The notes below the pieces were generated by a model. The model was not told where the DNA came from. It saw only the letters and a program-made list of their open reading frames with translations, and searched no databases. The position numbers were made by a program, and so were the translations under genes. From NCBI RefSeq assembly GCF_015352455.1, contig NZ_JADKPN010000001.1, positions 1 to 64,000 of the forward strand: DNA of 64,000 nt. The letters run 5' to 3'. Position 1 is the stretch's first letter. Each line of letters opens with the position of its first letter. This stretch comes from Nocardioides islandensis. GTDB lineage: Bacteria > Actinomycetota > Actinomycetes > Propionibacteriales > Nocardioidaceae. Positions 43,897-55,643 of this stretch are shown here, one piece after another.

Positions 43897-45107
43897 TCGA
43901 GCTCGATCTCGTTGAGCTCGAAGCCCATGCGTGACCCGGCCATGTAGAGGCCCCAGACCCGTGCGGTGCCCTCGCCGACCTCGGCGACGCACTCGTCCCA
44001 GTTGTCGACGAGGTTCTGGCCCCACGCGGCGCAGGTGCGCATGTAGTGGAGCCGGAAGTTCTCGGCGTGCATCACCTCGAGCCCGACGTCCTGGGCCTCG
44101 GTGATGATGCGGCCGACGCCGGTGAGCTCCCCGTCGGGGAAGACGTACCGGTCGATGAACGCGCCCGTCTCCTGCTTGCGGTTGTGCGGGCGGGTGATGC
44201 AGTGGTTGAGCAGCCGGCCCTGCGGGCGCAGCTTGTCCTTGAGGAAGCCGAAGTACGCCGGGTACTGCCGCACGCCGATGTGCTCGGTCAGCCCGATCGA
44301 GCTGATCGCGTCGAAGTCGGACTCCAGCACGTCGCGGTAGTCGGAGTGGCGCACCTCGGCCAGGTTGGCCAGGCCTTCGCGGTCGATGGCCTCCTTCGCC
44401 CACGACGCCTGCTCCACCGAGAGGGTCGCGCCGAGCGCCTTCACGCCGTACTCGCGCGCGGCGAACCGGACCATGCCGCCCCAGCCGCAGCCGACGTCGA
44501 GCAGTCGCATGCCGGGCTTGAGGTCGAGCTTGCGCGCGATCAGGTCGTACTTGTAGTTCTGCGCCTCCTCGAGCGTCGCCCCCTCGTGCGGGTAGACCGC
44601 GCACGTGTAGGTCATCGAGGGGCCGAGCACCATCTCGTAGAAGCGGTTCGAGACGTCGTAGTGGTGGTGGATCGCCTCGGCGTCGCGGCCCATGGAGTGG
44701 CGCAGGCCCTCGACCGTACGACGCCAGCGCGGGAGCGTCTCCTGCGGCGGGATCGGCGGCGGCTTGAGGTTCGACCAGCCCAGTCCGCGCACGATCTGCA
44801 GCGCCTCGGCCGGGGTCGGCGCGCGGAACTTGAGGTTGCGGTAGAGCAGCACCAGCGCGTCGTACGGGTCACCGGGGTGCACGCCCTCGATGTCGAGATC
44901 GCCCATCACGTACGCACGGGCGAGCCCGAGGTCACCGGGCGCGGTGAGCAGGTAGGCCAGCCCGCGGCGGTTCTTCAGGTTCACCGTGATCGGGACCTCG
45001 CCGGTGCCGACGGAGCTGCCGTCGTAGAACGTGAACCGACCGGGCAGCTCCTGGGTGAGGAGCATGCCGAGGGCGTCTCCGATCTTCAATCCACTGCTCT
45101 GGGTCAT
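43824..45107 (-). CDS. tmsB: cyclopropane-synthase-like methyltransferase, probable TmsB of 10-methyl fatty acid synthesis
   Basis: 427 residues. CFA-synthase fold with SAM motif LLDVGCGWGGMVRFA, HHHYDVSNRFYEMVLG (lipid-binding segment) and a CITRPHN Cys region. Next to an FAD reductase-like gene, this matches BfaB/TmsB, which methylates C10 of oleoyl phospholipids to a methylene intermediate on the way to tuberculostearic acid. ATG overlaps the stop of tmsA (ATGA). A general cyclopropane synthase is the alternative reading; the tmsA partner favours 10-methyl products. Confidence 0.8.
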   Translation of the reverse strand: MTQSSGLKIGDALGMLLTQELPGRFTFYDGSSVGTGEVPITVNLKNRRGLAYLLTAPGDLGLARAYVMGDLDIEGVHPGDPYDALVLLYRNLKFRAPTPAEALQIVRGLGWSNLKPPPIPPQETLPRWRRTVEGLRHSMGRDAEAIHHHYDVSNRFYEMVLGPSMTYTCAVYPHEGATLEEAQNYKYDLIARKLDLKPGMRLLDVGCGWGGMVRFAAREYGVKALGATLSVEQASWAKEAIDREGLANLAEVRHSDYRDVLESDFDAISSIGLTEHIGVRQYPAYFGFLKDKLRPQGRLLNHCITRPHNRKQETGAFIDRYVFPDGELTGVGRIITEAQDVGLEVMHAENFRLHYMRTCAAWGQNLVDNWDECVAEVGEGTARVWGLYMAGSRMGFELNEIELDHVLAVKTGSDGVDGFPLRSNDFL

Positions 45108-46477
45108 TGCCTTCTCACTGCCTTGTCGTAGAGGCTCGTCAGCCGGTTGTCGGGATCGTAGGTCTGCTTCACCGCGGCCAGGTGGGCGCCGTCGTACAGC
45201 CGGTCGAAGGTCTCCCGGTCGTAGAACGCCTCGGAGTACAGCGACTTGTGCCCACCGAGCTCGTGCACCTTGGCCTCGATGGCGCGGTTCATGGGGGCGT
45301 CCTCGCGGCCGGGACCGACGTGCACGGTGCCCCAGAAGCCGACGTTGACGTAGGTCGTGTCGAGCGTCAGCGGATAGGTGGGCCACTCGCGCCGGCGCAG
45401 CTTCAGCGGGCACAGCCAGACCGGCCGCATGCCGACCTCGGCGTCGAACCAGTCGAGGAACTCCGGGAGCTGGTCGACCGGGATCTCGACATCCTGGATG
45501 ACCCGCTCGCGCAGCGGACGGCCGGCTCGCTTGTCGAGCTTGTCGGCGATGTGGAAGCGGTGGTCCCAGCCGACCATCCGGTAGTAGACGTCCGAGCGGC
45601 GGTACCGGCGCGGCCACACCCTGCGGAGCCGCGGGTTCTGGGCGCCGAACGCGCCCGAGCACCAGAACCAGTCGGTGTCCCAGCGCCAGAGGTAGTCGTA
45701 GGTCGTCAGCAGGTCGGTCTCGCGCTGCTGGATCGACTGGTAGAAGATCTGCTGGCCGGCGTAGTCGCTGGCCGTCGCGCCGGCGCCCGGGTGGTCGCTC
45801 CAGCGGGCCAGGGTCAGGTAGTACTCCCCCGGCTCGAAGGCCACGCCGTCCAGGCCGTCGACCTGCTCGCCGCCGTACTCGCGGGTCTCGGTGATCATCG
45901 CGATCGTCTTGGCCAGCAGCCCGGCGTCGTCGAAGCGGATGTGCCTCAGCGCGACGTGGGAGCGGATCGGCTCGAGCTCGATGCGCAGCCGGGTGGCGTA
46001 GCCGAGAGAGCCGTAGGAGTTGGGGAAGGCGTCGAACAGCTCCTCGCCGGGCCGCGTGGTGACGACCTCGCCGGCTCCGGTGAACACGTCCATCTCGAGC
46101 ACGGACTCGTGGGGAAGTCCGCTGCGGAAGCTGGTCGACTCGATGCCGAGCCCGGACACGGCTCCGCCGAGGGTGATCGTGCGCAGCTGCGGGACGACGA
46201 ACGGCATCAGGCCGTAGGGCAGCGTCGCGTCCACGAGGTGCTCGTAAGTCGTCATGCCGGCGACGTCGGCGGTGCGGTTCTTCGGGTCGACGAAGATCAC
46301 GCCGTCCAGGCCGCTGACGTCGAGGCCGGGCGCGTGCGTGGCGTTGCGCGGCCGGAAGAGGTTCGACGTCTTCTTGGCCAGCCGGACCGGCTGGCCGGAG
46401 GGGATGGCGGCGTACGACGCGCGCAGTCGATCGACTGCTGCCGCGTGCAGGGTCCAGGCACTTTCCCCGGCAGTCAC
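45104..46477 (-). CDS. tmsA: FAD-dependent oxidoreductase, probable TmsA of 10-methyl fatty acid synthesis
   Basis: 457 residues of the FAD-linked oxidase (VAO) fold: FRPRNATHAPGLDVSG, ITLGGAVSGLGIESTSFR (FAD-binding loop) and the C-terminal WPTYPLTLDT region. With the methyltransferase next door it matches BfaA/TmsA, which reduces the methylene-lipid to the 10-methyl fatty acid. GTG at 46477 overlaps the upstream stop as GTGA and is also six bases from TATTTT (46484-46489), so it may be made both from the operon and from its own leaderless transcript. Confidence 0.82.
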   Translation of the reverse strand: MTAGESAWTLHAAAVDRLRASYAAIPSGQPVRLAKKTSNLFRPRNATHAPGLDVSGLDGVIFVDPKNRTADVAGMTTYEHLVDATLPYGLMPFVVPQLRTITLGGAVSGLGIESTSFRSGLPHESVLEMDVFTGAGEVVTTRPGEELFDAFPNSYGSLGYATRLRIELEPIRSHVALRHIRFDDAGLLAKTIAMITETREYGGEQVDGLDGVAFEPGEYYLTLARWSDHPGAGATASDYAGQQIFYQSIQQRETDLLTTYDYLWRWDTDWFWCSGAFGAQNPRLRRVWPRRYRRSDVYYRMVGWDHRFHIADKLDKRAGRPLRERVIQDVEIPVDQLPEFLDWFDAEVGMRPVWLCPLKLRRREWPTYPLTLDTTYVNVGFWGTVHVGPGREDAPMNRAIEAKVHELGGHKSLYSEAFYDRETFDRLYDGAHLAAVKQTYDPDNRLTSLYDKAVRRQ

Positions 46478-47778
46478 GGGTCCAAAATAGCGTGTCCCCC
46501 GGAGACGGTCTCCGCCAGGAGGCGCTGGTCCAGCGGACCCTCCCGCCGGTCGAGCCGGACCTGCAGCCGGGTGGCCGCCTCGTCGTACCGCTGGGCCCGG
46601 ATCAGCGCGTGGATCAGCGTGTCCTCGAAGACCTCGCGCTGGGCGCGCGAGCCGCCGACCTGCCAGAGCCGCTGCTCCAGCGGCAGCAGGATCTCCACGG
46701 CGCGGGCGTGGTCGCCCTCGACGTACGCCGCGAGGCCGTTCGCCAGCCCGGGCAGGATCTCGGCGGCGCCCGGTGCGTCGAAGCCGCGCGCGTTGTGGGC
46801 GTACTGGCGCAGCCCGTCGGCGTCCCCGGCGGTCGCCAGGGCGAGGGCGACGTGCACGCCGACGAAGGTGAAGGGGACCTTGTCCATCAGCGGCGCGGCC
46901 AGCGTGCTGACGCGAGGGTCGAGGGGGTCGGTACCACTGGGCACGTGCCCGAGGAGCTGGCAGCGCCACAGCAGCGACGGGCCGTCGATGAGCATGCCGC
47001 CGGCGTTGCTGCCGCCGCAGTGCGGGTACCGCGCCAACGCGCCCTCCCCGTCGCCGAGCGCCAGGGCGTGCAGGGCGCCGTGCCAGACCAGGTGTCCCTT
47101 GAACGTGGCCTCGCTGTCGGTGGTGGCGAGCCACGGGTCGAGCCAGGCCAGGCCGTTCTGGTGGTCGCCGGTCTCGAAGTACACGTGGGACAGCGGGTGC
47201 CCGCCGGCGAAGCCCGTGGGGTCGAGGTCGAGGGACCTCTGGGCCAGCTCGTGGGCGCGGTCGAGGTTCCCGAAGTCCTGCTCGAACATGGCCAGGAAGC
47301 CGAGCAGCGCTGGGTCCTCCTCGACGGTGTCCATGGTGCGCTCGAGCCGGCGCTTGGCCTCGGCCTCGTGCTCGGGGTCGGTGTCCATCAGCAGCGTGAA
47401 CGCGGCGACCGTCATGCCCACGAGGTCGGCGGGGTACGCGTCGTGGTGGGCGAGCCAACGGCCCTGCGCACCCCACATCCCCTCGTCGACCAGGTGGCGG
47501 GTGGCGGCCACGAACGACCGCTCCCAGTCGTGATCGGCCCGGCCCTCCTCGGCCGCCTTCATCTCCGCCTGCGCGTCGAAGTCCTCGCTGCCGAACGCGG
47601 CCATCAGCGCCGCCGTCGCGTGCCCGACCGCGAACCCGGGGTCCTGCCGGACCACCTCGGCCAGTCGCTCGGCCTCGCCGGACCGCTGGTCGTGGAAGCG
47701 CCGCAGCGCCTCGCCGTACATCGGCGCGACCTCGGCCGCGCACGAGATCGGCAGCCCCCACGGGTCGGTGACGGTCAC
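46474..47778 (-). CDS. TPR-repeat protein (TTC38-like)
   Basis: 434 residues, almost all helical, with pairs of helices of TPR type (EAERLAEVVRQDPGFAVGHATAAL; ARAVEILLPLEQRLWQVG) and no membrane segment. Resembles the tetratricopeptide-repeat-38-like family. GTG at 47778 has TAACGT (47785-47790) six bases upstream. It is the first gene of a coupled trio with tmsA and tmsB, hinting at a link with lipid modification, but its role there is not established. Confidence 0.75.
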   Translation of the reverse strand: MTVTDPWGLPISCAAEVAPMYGEALRRFHDQRSGEAERLAEVVRQDPGFAVGHATAALMAAFGSEDFDAQAEMKAAEEGRADHDWERSFVAATRHLVDEGMWGAQGRWLAHHDAYPADLVGMTVAAFTLLMDTDPEHEAEAKRRLERTMDTVEEDPALLGFLAMFEQDFGNLDRAHELAQRSLDLDPTGFAGGHPLSHVYFETGDHQNGLAWLDPWLATTDSEATFKGHLVWHGALHALALGDGEGALARYPHCGGSNAGGMLIDGPSLLWRCQLLGHVPSGTDPLDPRVSTLAAPLMDKVPFTFVGVHVALALATAGDADGLRQYAHNARGFDAPGAAEILPGLANGLAAYVEGDHARAVEILLPLEQRLWQVGGSRAQREVFEDTLIHALIRAQRYDEAATRLQVRLDRREGPLDQRLLAETVSGGHAILDP

Positions 47779-47820
47779 GCTCCGACGTTACCGGCGAGCT
47801 TCCAGGGATTCCTCCGCGCG

Positions 47821-48465
47821 CTACCCCAACCCCGCCTCCCGGGCCCGCAGGGCGGCAGCGGTGCGGTCCGGGACCTGGAGCTTGGCCAGCACCTGGGAGA
47901 CGTGGTTGCGGACGGTCTTCTCCGACATGCCGAGGCGACGGGCGATCTCGTGGTTGCGGGCACCGGTGGCGAGCACCTCCAGCACCTCGAGCTCGCGCGG
48001 GGTGAGGTCGGGGAACGCGCGTTCGGCGGCCGACGACTCGCTGCGACCGGCGTAGAAGGAGACGATCCGGCGGGCGACGGAGGCGCCGTACACGGCCTCG
48101 CCACTGGCCACGGAGTGCACGGCACGCAGGATCTCCTCCCCGTCCGAGCCCTTGACGAGGTAGCCCAGGGCCCCCGCACGCAGCGCGGTGAACACGTGCT
48201 CGTCGTCCTCGTGCATGGTCAGCACCAGCACGGGCAGGGCCGGTCGCAGCTCGAGCAGCCGGCGGGTGGCGGCGACGCCGTCGAGCGAGGGCATCGAGAG
48301 GTCCGTGATCACCACGTCCGGTTCGTGCTCCAGGACGGCCGAGACCAGCGCCTCGCCGTCGCCGACCGACGCCACCACGTCGACGGAGTCGGCCTGGTCG
48401 AGGACGGCGGACAGCCCGTAGCGGTACATCGGGTGGTCGTCGGCCAGCACGAGGCGCAGCGTCAT
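47821..48465 (-). CDS. NarL/LuxR-type response regulator
   Basis: 214 residues. Receiver domain with acidic LADDHPMYR, phospho-acceptor Asp in DVVITDLSMP and Lys in YLVKGSD; C-terminal helix-turn-helix LTPRELEVLEVLATG with NHEIARRLGMSEKTVRNHVSQV. ATG overlaps the stop of the upstream sensor kinase (ATGA), so the two form a two-component system. Target genes are not evident; the neighbouring small membrane genes are candidates. Confidence 0.93.
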   Translation of the reverse strand: MTLRLVLADDHPMYRYGLSAVLDQADSVDVVASVGDGEALVSAVLEHEPDVVITDLSMPSLDGVAATRRLLELRPALPVLVLTMHEDDEHVFTALRAGALGYLVKGSDGEEILRAVHSVASGEAVYGASVARRIVSFYAGRSESSAAERAFPDLTPRELEVLEVLATGARNHEIARRLGMSEKTVRNHVSQVLAKLQVPDRTAAALRAREAGLG

Positions 48466-50456
48466 GGCGCGCTCACCGCCGCGCCGGCCAGAGGCAGTAC
48501 GGCGTCGACGGACGTACCTCGCGGGCTCGCCGGGCCGACCGTGACGCTTCCGCCGAGGTCCGAGGCGCGCCGGCGCATCGACTCCAGTCCGTGCCCGTGG
48601 CGGTCGCTGCCGTTCGGCCCCTGACCGTCGTCCACGACGGCGATGCGCAGGTGGCCGTCGGCGCGGGCGAGCGTGACGGCGCAGTGGCGGGCTCCCGCGT
48701 GCCGGGCCACGTTCGTCAACGACTCCGCGACGATCCGGAAGGCTGCCTCCTCGACGGCGGGGCTGAGGTCCGGGAGCGGCTCGGCCCGGAGCTCGAACGT
48801 CGGGCCGCCTGACGCGCCCATCCCGAGAGATCGTGCGGTGTCGCGCACCGCGCCGGACAGGTCGTGGAGGTCGAGCGCCCCGGGTCGCAGCCCGTCGAGG
48901 ACCCGCCGTACCTCCCGCACGGCCGCTGCCGCCTCCTCGCGCGTCCGCAGCAACAGGGGCGCGACCGCCGCCGGGTCCGACTCGAGCGCGCCGGACGCCG
49001 CCTCGAGCCCCAGGGCGATGCCGGACAGGGACGGCCCCAGGCCGTCGTGCAGGTCGCGCCGCAGGCGGTCGCGCTCGCTCGACGTGGCCGCCGCGACCCG
49101 GGTCCGCTCGTGCTCCAGCTCGCGGGTCAGCGCCTGCGAGCGCACCACGACCGCGAGGTGCGGCGCCAGCACGCTCGCCATCCGCAGGTCGGGTTCGGTG
49201 ACCCGCAGCCCGCCCGGTCGCGGCCCGATGGTCAGGGTGCCGAGGTCGGCGCCGGCGTGCCGCAGGGGCAGCACGGCGGTCCCGTCCGCCTGCTGGCCGA
49301 CGACCGCGAGCCGGTGCCCGTCCGGGCCGTCGACCTCGGCGTACGACGAGCCGGTGGCGGACGCGACCGCTTCCAGCATCGAGGCCACCGGGTCCTCGTG
49401 GGCGGCCTCGAGTCCCGAGCCGACCCGGTCGACCACGCCGAGCGGGTCCGCCGGTCGGCCGCGCACGAAGCGGTCCACCAGCACGCGCAGCCGGCTCGCC
49501 ACCGGGATGACGAGCACCGCGACCACCGCCGAGGACAGCAGCAGTGGCAGCGGGCCGTCGGGCGTCAACCGGGCCAGCATGGTGGTCAGACCCCCGACGA
49601 CCAGGGCGACGAGCAGGGTGAGCGGGACGTACAGGAGCGTGCGGCGCAGCACGACTTCGATGCCGAGCAGGCGGTAGCGGAGCACGCCGACGGTGACCGC
49701 CACGGGCACCAGGGAGTACGACAGCGCGAAGAGCCAGCGGCTGGACACGAAGACCGTCGCGATCATGGCCACCACCACGGCCAGCAGCCACAGCAGCTGC
49801 TGGCGCTCCGGGCTCACCGCACGGACGACCCGGACCAGCGTTCCCACCAGGACGCTGATCGCAGCGGCGCCGAGCAGGACGACGACGGGGATCCCCACGA
49901 CGTACCCGAGCCAGCCGGGCAGCTGCCACGGCATCCGGGCGAAGGACACGGTGTCGTCCACCGCCCCGCCCACGGCGACGAAGACCACCGCGGCCACGAT
50001 CCCCGTGACCGCGATCCGTACGTGCCAGCGCCAGTAGCGTCCCTGTGCGCGCCCCGTCGGGTAGAGCGCCGGCAGGACGAGGGCCGGCAGCATCAAGGAG
50101 GGGAACCAGGTGTACGACGCGACCCAGGCGCCCGCGAGCCCCCACGGCAGGGACCCGTCCGGGTCCGTCAGGGCCCGGGTGCCATAGGCGTCGGCCGCGA
50201 CGTTGGTGACCTGCAAGAGCCCGGAGACGAGCAGCAGCCAGCCGATCACGTTGCGCGGCCGCACGTGCACGAGGACGGCGCCGGACACCACGAAGGCAGG
50301 GACGACGACAGCGACCAGCCACCCGGGCGGCTCCCCGACCACTCCCGGTCGCTCGTAGACGCCGCCCGAGATCGAGAACGGCACGCTCACCAGCTCGGCG
50401 AGGGCCAGCGCGGCCAGCGCCCAGCCACCGAGGCGCAGCGTCCGAGGGTCGGGCAT
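48462..50456 (-). CDS. membrane sensor histidine kinase (HisKA_3 type)
   Basis: 664 residues from ATG 50456, preceded by a CACACT box six bases upstream. About eight to ten transmembrane helices in the first 370 residues, a GAF-like region (about 390-490) and the HisKA_3 phosphoacceptor in RDRLRRDLHDGLGPSLSG (His in DLHDGLG). The HATPase domain shows ESLTNVARHA (N box) and VVDDGQGPNG with GLESMRRRA (G boxes). The signal is presumably sensed in the membrane. Partner of the downstream NarL-type regulator. Confidence 0.92.
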   Translation of the reverse strand: MPDPRTLRLGGWALAALALAELVSVPFSISGGVYERPGVVGEPPGWLVAVVVPAFVVSGAVLVHVRPRNVIGWLLLVSGLLQVTNVAADAYGTRALTDPDGSLPWGLAGAWVASYTWFPSLMLPALVLPALYPTGRAQGRYWRWHVRIAVTGIVAAVVFVAVGGAVDDTVSFARMPWQLPGWLGYVVGIPVVVLLGAAAISVLVGTLVRVVRAVSPERQQLLWLLAVVVAMIATVFVSSRWLFALSYSLVPVAVTVGVLRYRLLGIEVVLRRTLLYVPLTLLVALVVGGLTTMLARLTPDGPLPLLLSSAVVAVLVIPVASRLRVLVDRFVRGRPADPLGVVDRVGSGLEAAHEDPVASMLEAVASATGSSYAEVDGPDGHRLAVVGQQADGTAVLPLRHAGADLGTLTIGPRPGGLRVTEPDLRMASVLAPHLAVVVRSQALTRELEHERTRVAAATSSERDRLRRDLHDGLGPSLSGIALGLEAASGALESDPAAVAPLLLRTREEAAAAVREVRRVLDGLRPGALDLHDLSGAVRDTARSLGMGASGGPTFELRAEPLPDLSPAVEEAAFRIVAESLTNVARHAGARHCAVTLARADGHLRIAVVDDGQGPNGSDRHGHGLESMRRRASDLGGSVTVGPASPRGTSVDAVLPLAGAAVSAP

Positions 50457-50614
50457 GGCAGCAGTGTGGACCGCTCGGGGCGTGGTGTCCCGGGTCCGGC
50501 GTCCCGGGCCGCCCGGGCAGATCTCCCGGCCCCGGTGCGATCGCCGGCCGATGTGGGCGCGGCCGGTCACTGGTGCCCTGGGTGGACCACGTCACCACGA
50601 CCGAGAGGATCACC

Positions 50615-51076
50615 ATGACCGCCATCTCCCAGACCCGACCGGGAAGCCGCGAGCTGCCCCGACCGCTGCCGGCCGCCCTGACCGGGGCCGCGCTCTTCGC
50701 CGCCACGATGACCGCCGGCGAGGTCTTCGACCTCAACGCCGACCCGGGCGGGTCCTCGTCCACGAGCTGGGGCGATGTCGCCGCGTACGCCGGCATCGTG
50801 CTCGCCGCCGTCGCGCTGGCCACCTGGCTGGGCACCCGCGCCCGGTCGGCCGACCCGGACCGGATGGCGCGCTACGCGCTCGGCCTGGCCCTGGCCTCGG
50901 CCGCCACGTTCGTCGTGTTCTGGAGCGGCTGGCCGCACGTGCTGGGCGCCGTGGCCGTCACGACCGCGCTCGAGCACCGGCGCCGCGTCGGCGGGTTCGG
51001 TGCGATGACCGGGGTCGCCGCGCTCCTCGGCGCCCTGGCCCTGGTCGCCTCCGCCGTCATCTGTGTCGTCGGCTGA
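50615..51076 (+). CDS. small integral membrane protein
   Basis: 153 residues from ATG 50615, with GAGAGGA seven bases upstream. Four hydrophobic helices (about 22-42, 60-80, 100-117, 128-150) and no recognisable motif. It diverges from the sensor kinase and may be part of its regulon, by position only. Confidence 0.7.
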   Translation: MTAISQTRPGSRELPRPLPAALTGAALFAATMTAGEVFDLNADPGGSSSTSWGDVAAYAGIVLAAVALATWLGTRARSADPDRMARYALGLALASAATFVVFWSGWPHVLGAVAVTTALEHRRRVGGFGAMTGVAALLGALALVASAVICVVG

Positions 51077-51086
51077 GGTGGCCACG

Positions 51087-51227
51087 ATGAGGTTCGTCCG
51101 CACGCTGGCCACCGTCGGGCTGCTGGGCCTCGGCGGCGGACTCACCGCCCCTGCCGTGGCCGCCGGAGCCGTGCGCGTCTCGGTGCCCGAGGTCTTCGAC
51201 GGCAGCGAGCAGAGCGCGACGAGATGA
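51087..51227 (+). CDS. short secreted peptide, 46 residues
   Basis: A frame below usual length cut-offs: ATG at 51087 ten bases after the membrane-protein stop, with GAGGTGG as a possible ribosome site. The first 26 residues are a good signal peptide (LATVGLLGLGGGLTAPAVAA), leaving about 20 residues of mature peptide (VPEVFDGSEQSATR at its end). It may be a secreted microprotein, or the truncated remnant of a longer secreted gene. Confidence 0.45.
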   Translation: MRFVRTLATVGLLGLGGGLTAPAVAAGAVRVSVPEVFDGSEQSATR

Positions 51228-51242
51228 GCTGCGACTAGGTCG

Positions 51243-51560
51243 TCACAGCAGGTGCACCACCACGTGGTCGCCCTCGAACTCGTGCAGCAGCGCCGCGTCG
51301 TTGGGAGCCAGCTCGGACCCGCCGCCCATCACGACGACGGCCTCTACGCCGCGGGAGCCCGAGGAGTAGGCCATCGCGACGCAGACCCCGAGGGCGGAGA
51401 CGTGCAGCGAGGGCATGTCGACCGCGGCGGCGGCGTACGTGCGGCCGTCGAGGTCGCGGATCGCCGCCGCCTCGGCCGCGCCCGTGCGCGCCAGCGTGGC
51501 GCGGGCGAGGACGACGAGCTTGGCGTCCTCAGGGGACAGCTCACCCGTCGCGTCAGTCAT
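51243..51560 (-). CDS. cytidine-deaminase-like protein lacking the zinc motif
   Basis: 105 residues. The fold pattern resembles cytidine deaminase (LVVLARATLARTGAAEAAAI; TYAAAAVDMPSLHVSALGVCVAMAYSS) but the HAE and PCxxC zinc ligands are missing: there is one Cys (GVCVAM). It corresponds in position to the small conserved gene beside era in mycobacteria (Rv2365c). It may bind a nucleoside or act as a structural partner. The ATG overlaps the CorC-like 3' end by eight bases. Confidence 0.72.
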   Translation of the reverse strand: MTDATGELSPEDAKLVVLARATLARTGAAEAAAIRDLDGRTYAAAAVDMPSLHVSALGVCVAMAYSSGSRGVEAVVVMGGGSELAPNDAALLHEFEGDHVVVHLL

Positions 51561-52845
51561 CCGGGGTCTCCTCGGGGGCGGGTACGGCGCTGACCAGCAC
51601 CGTTTCGATGCGGTTGCGGCGCCCGGTGGCCTGCTCGGCCTCGAAGCGCAGCCCGTGTGCCTCGACCGACGAGCCGGGGATCGGAACCTTGCCGAGGTGC
51701 TTGGCCATCAGGCCGAGGACCGAGTCGACGTCCTCCTCCTCGACGTCGACGCCGAAGAGCTCGTCGAGGTCGTCGATGGGGTAACGGGACGAGACCCGCA
51801 CGACGTCGTCGGGGAGGCGCTCGACGTCGACCTGCTCGGGGTCGTACTCGTCGGTGATCTCGCCGACGATCTCCTCCAGCAGGTCCTCGATGGTGACCAG
51901 GCCGGCGGTGCCGCCGTACTCGTCCACGACGACCGCGATGTGCTGCCGGTTGGCCTGCATCTCCGAGAGCAGGGCGTCCACGCGCTTGGAGTCGGGCACG
52001 AAGAACGCCGGCCGCGCGATCTCGTCGACGCGCTGGGTGAACTCCACGTCCGGGGCCTCGAAGTCCCGGCGGACGACGTCCTTGAGGTAGGCCATGCCGA
52101 CGACGTCGTCGAGGTTCTCGTCGACGACCGGCACACGGGAGAACCCGCTGCGGAGGAACAGCGACATCGTCTGGCGCAGGTTCTTGTAGCGCTCGATGTA
52201 GACGACGTCACCGCGCGGCACCATCACCTCGCGGACGATGGTGTCGCCGAACTCGAAGACCGAGTGGATCATCCTCCGCTCGCCGGACTCGATGACCGCC
52301 GACGCCTCGGCCAGGTCGACCAGCTCCCGCAGCTCGGTCTCGGTCGAGAACGGGCCCTCGCGGAAGCCACGGCCCGGCGTGATCGCGTTGCCGACGAGGA
52401 TCAGCAGCCGCGGGATCGGGCCGAGCACGGAGGTGATCGACGAGATCGGCCCGGCCGTCGCGAGGGCGACCCGCTGGGCGTGCTGGCGGCCGAGAGTACG
52501 AGGGGCGACGCCGACGACCACGAACGAGACCAGCGTCATCACGCCGATCGAGGTGGCCAGCGAGGGCCAGAACGCGCCGTCGTAGGCGTCGCGCACGAGC
52601 TGGGTGACGATCACGATGGCCGCGATCTCGCAGAGCAGGCGCATGAGCAGGGCGGTGTTGAGGTACCGCGGGGCGTCGTCGAGCAGCACGACCAGCCGCC
52701 GGGCACCGGGCCGCCCCTCGGCGACCAGCTCCTGGGCTCGGGCGCGGCTGAACGCCGCCAGCGCGGCGTCGGCGGCCGAGAAGACGCCGGCCAGGACGAC
52801 GCACGCCGCCGCGGTCAGCAGCAGCCAGATGTCAGCACTCGTCAT
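51553..52845 (-). CDS. CorC/CNNM-family membrane protein with CBS pair
   Basis: 430 residues. An N-terminal CNNM transmembrane domain (about 1-140, four helices), two CBS domains (about 200-320, [11 protein letters not shown] and [12 protein letters not shown]) and the C-terminal CorC/HlyC domain. Family members are linked to magnesium or cobalt efflux and to haemolysin-like annotations; transport of Mg2+ is inferred. Lies between ybeY and the CDA-like gene, in the conserved phoH-ybeY-corC order. Confidence 0.9.
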   Translation of the reverse strand: MTSADIWLLLTAAACVVLAGVFSAADAALAAFSRARAQELVAEGRPGARRLVVLLDDAPRYLNTALLMRLLCEIAAIVIVTQLVRDAYDGAFWPSLATSIGVMTLVSFVVVGVAPRTLGRQHAQRVALATAGPISSITSVLGPIPRLLILVGNAITPGRGFREGPFSTETELRELVDLAEASAVIESGERRMIHSVFEFGDTIVREVMVPRGDVVYIERYKNLRQTMSLFLRSGFSRVPVVDENLDDVVGMAYLKDVVRRDFEAPDVEFTQRVDEIARPAFFVPDSKRVDALLSEMQANRQHIAVVVDEYGGTAGLVTIEDLLEEIVGEITDEYDPEQVDVERLPDDVVRVSSRYPIDDLDELFGVDVEEEDVDSVLGLMAKHLGKVPIPGSSVEAHGLRFEAEQATGRRNRIETVLVSAVPAPEETPDD

Positions 52846-52849
52846 GGCG

Positions 52850-53329
52850 TCAGGGCGTCGGGCGTGATCGCCATTGGGCGAGGAGGTCGTCCTGCAGCCC
52901 GAACATGACCTGGTGGTCCTCGGGCTCCGCGTGGTCGTACCCCAGCAGGTGCAGGATCCCGTGCACGGTCAGCAGCTCGAGCTCGGCCTCCTTGCCGTGG
53001 CCCGCAGCCTCCCCCTGCTGCTCCGCGATCGCGGGGCAGAGCACCAGGTCGCCGAGGACGCCCTCCTCGGGCTCCTCGTTGACGAGACCCGGCCGCAGCT
53101 CGTCCATCGGGAAGGCGAGCACGTCGGTCGGCCCCTCCTTCTCCATCCACTGCTCGTTGAGCTCGGCGATGGTCGACTCGTCGACGGCCTTGATGCACAG
53201 CTCGGCCTGCGGGTGGACGCGCATGACGTCCAGCACGAACCGGCTGAGCCGGGCGAGCTCGCGCACGTCGAGGTCGTGCCCGGACTCGTCGAGCACCTCG
53301 ATGCTCATGAGCGCGTCGTCCTGGTCCAT
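52850..53329 (-). CDS. ybeY: endoribonuclease YbeY
   Basis: Single-strand endoribonuclease for 16S rRNA 3' maturation and ribosome quality control. 159 residues; the zinc-binding [11 protein letters not shown] motif (H3xH5xH) is intact. The ATG at 53329 has GAGGGG seven bases upstream; the internal ATG at 53308 matches the family start but lacks a ribosome site. Follows phoH by 34 bases on the same strand. Confidence 0.95.
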   Translation of the reverse strand: MDQDDALMSIEVLDESGHDLDVRELARLSRFVLDVMRVHPQAELCIKAVDESTIAELNEQWMEKEGPTDVLAFPMDELRPGLVNEEPEEGVLGDLVLCPAIAEQQGEAAGHGKEAELELLTVHGILHLLGYDHAEPEDHQVMFGLQDDLLAQWRSRPTP

Positions 53330-53363
53330 CTGGCGGCCCCTCTGCCGGTCCCTCTGCCGGGGT

Positions 53364-55493
<2,130 letters not shown>

Positions 55494-55643
55494 GGATGCC
55501 CGGGCGGGCGGCCTCTCTCGTCGGCGATGGGAAGAGGTTCCATGCTACGGGAGCGCTCGCGACGGCCCCACCCGTTTGGCCGCCGGGCCGGCTCCCGGCC
55601 GATGAGCGGCGCGGACCCATGATTACTTGATTACCTTGGGACC

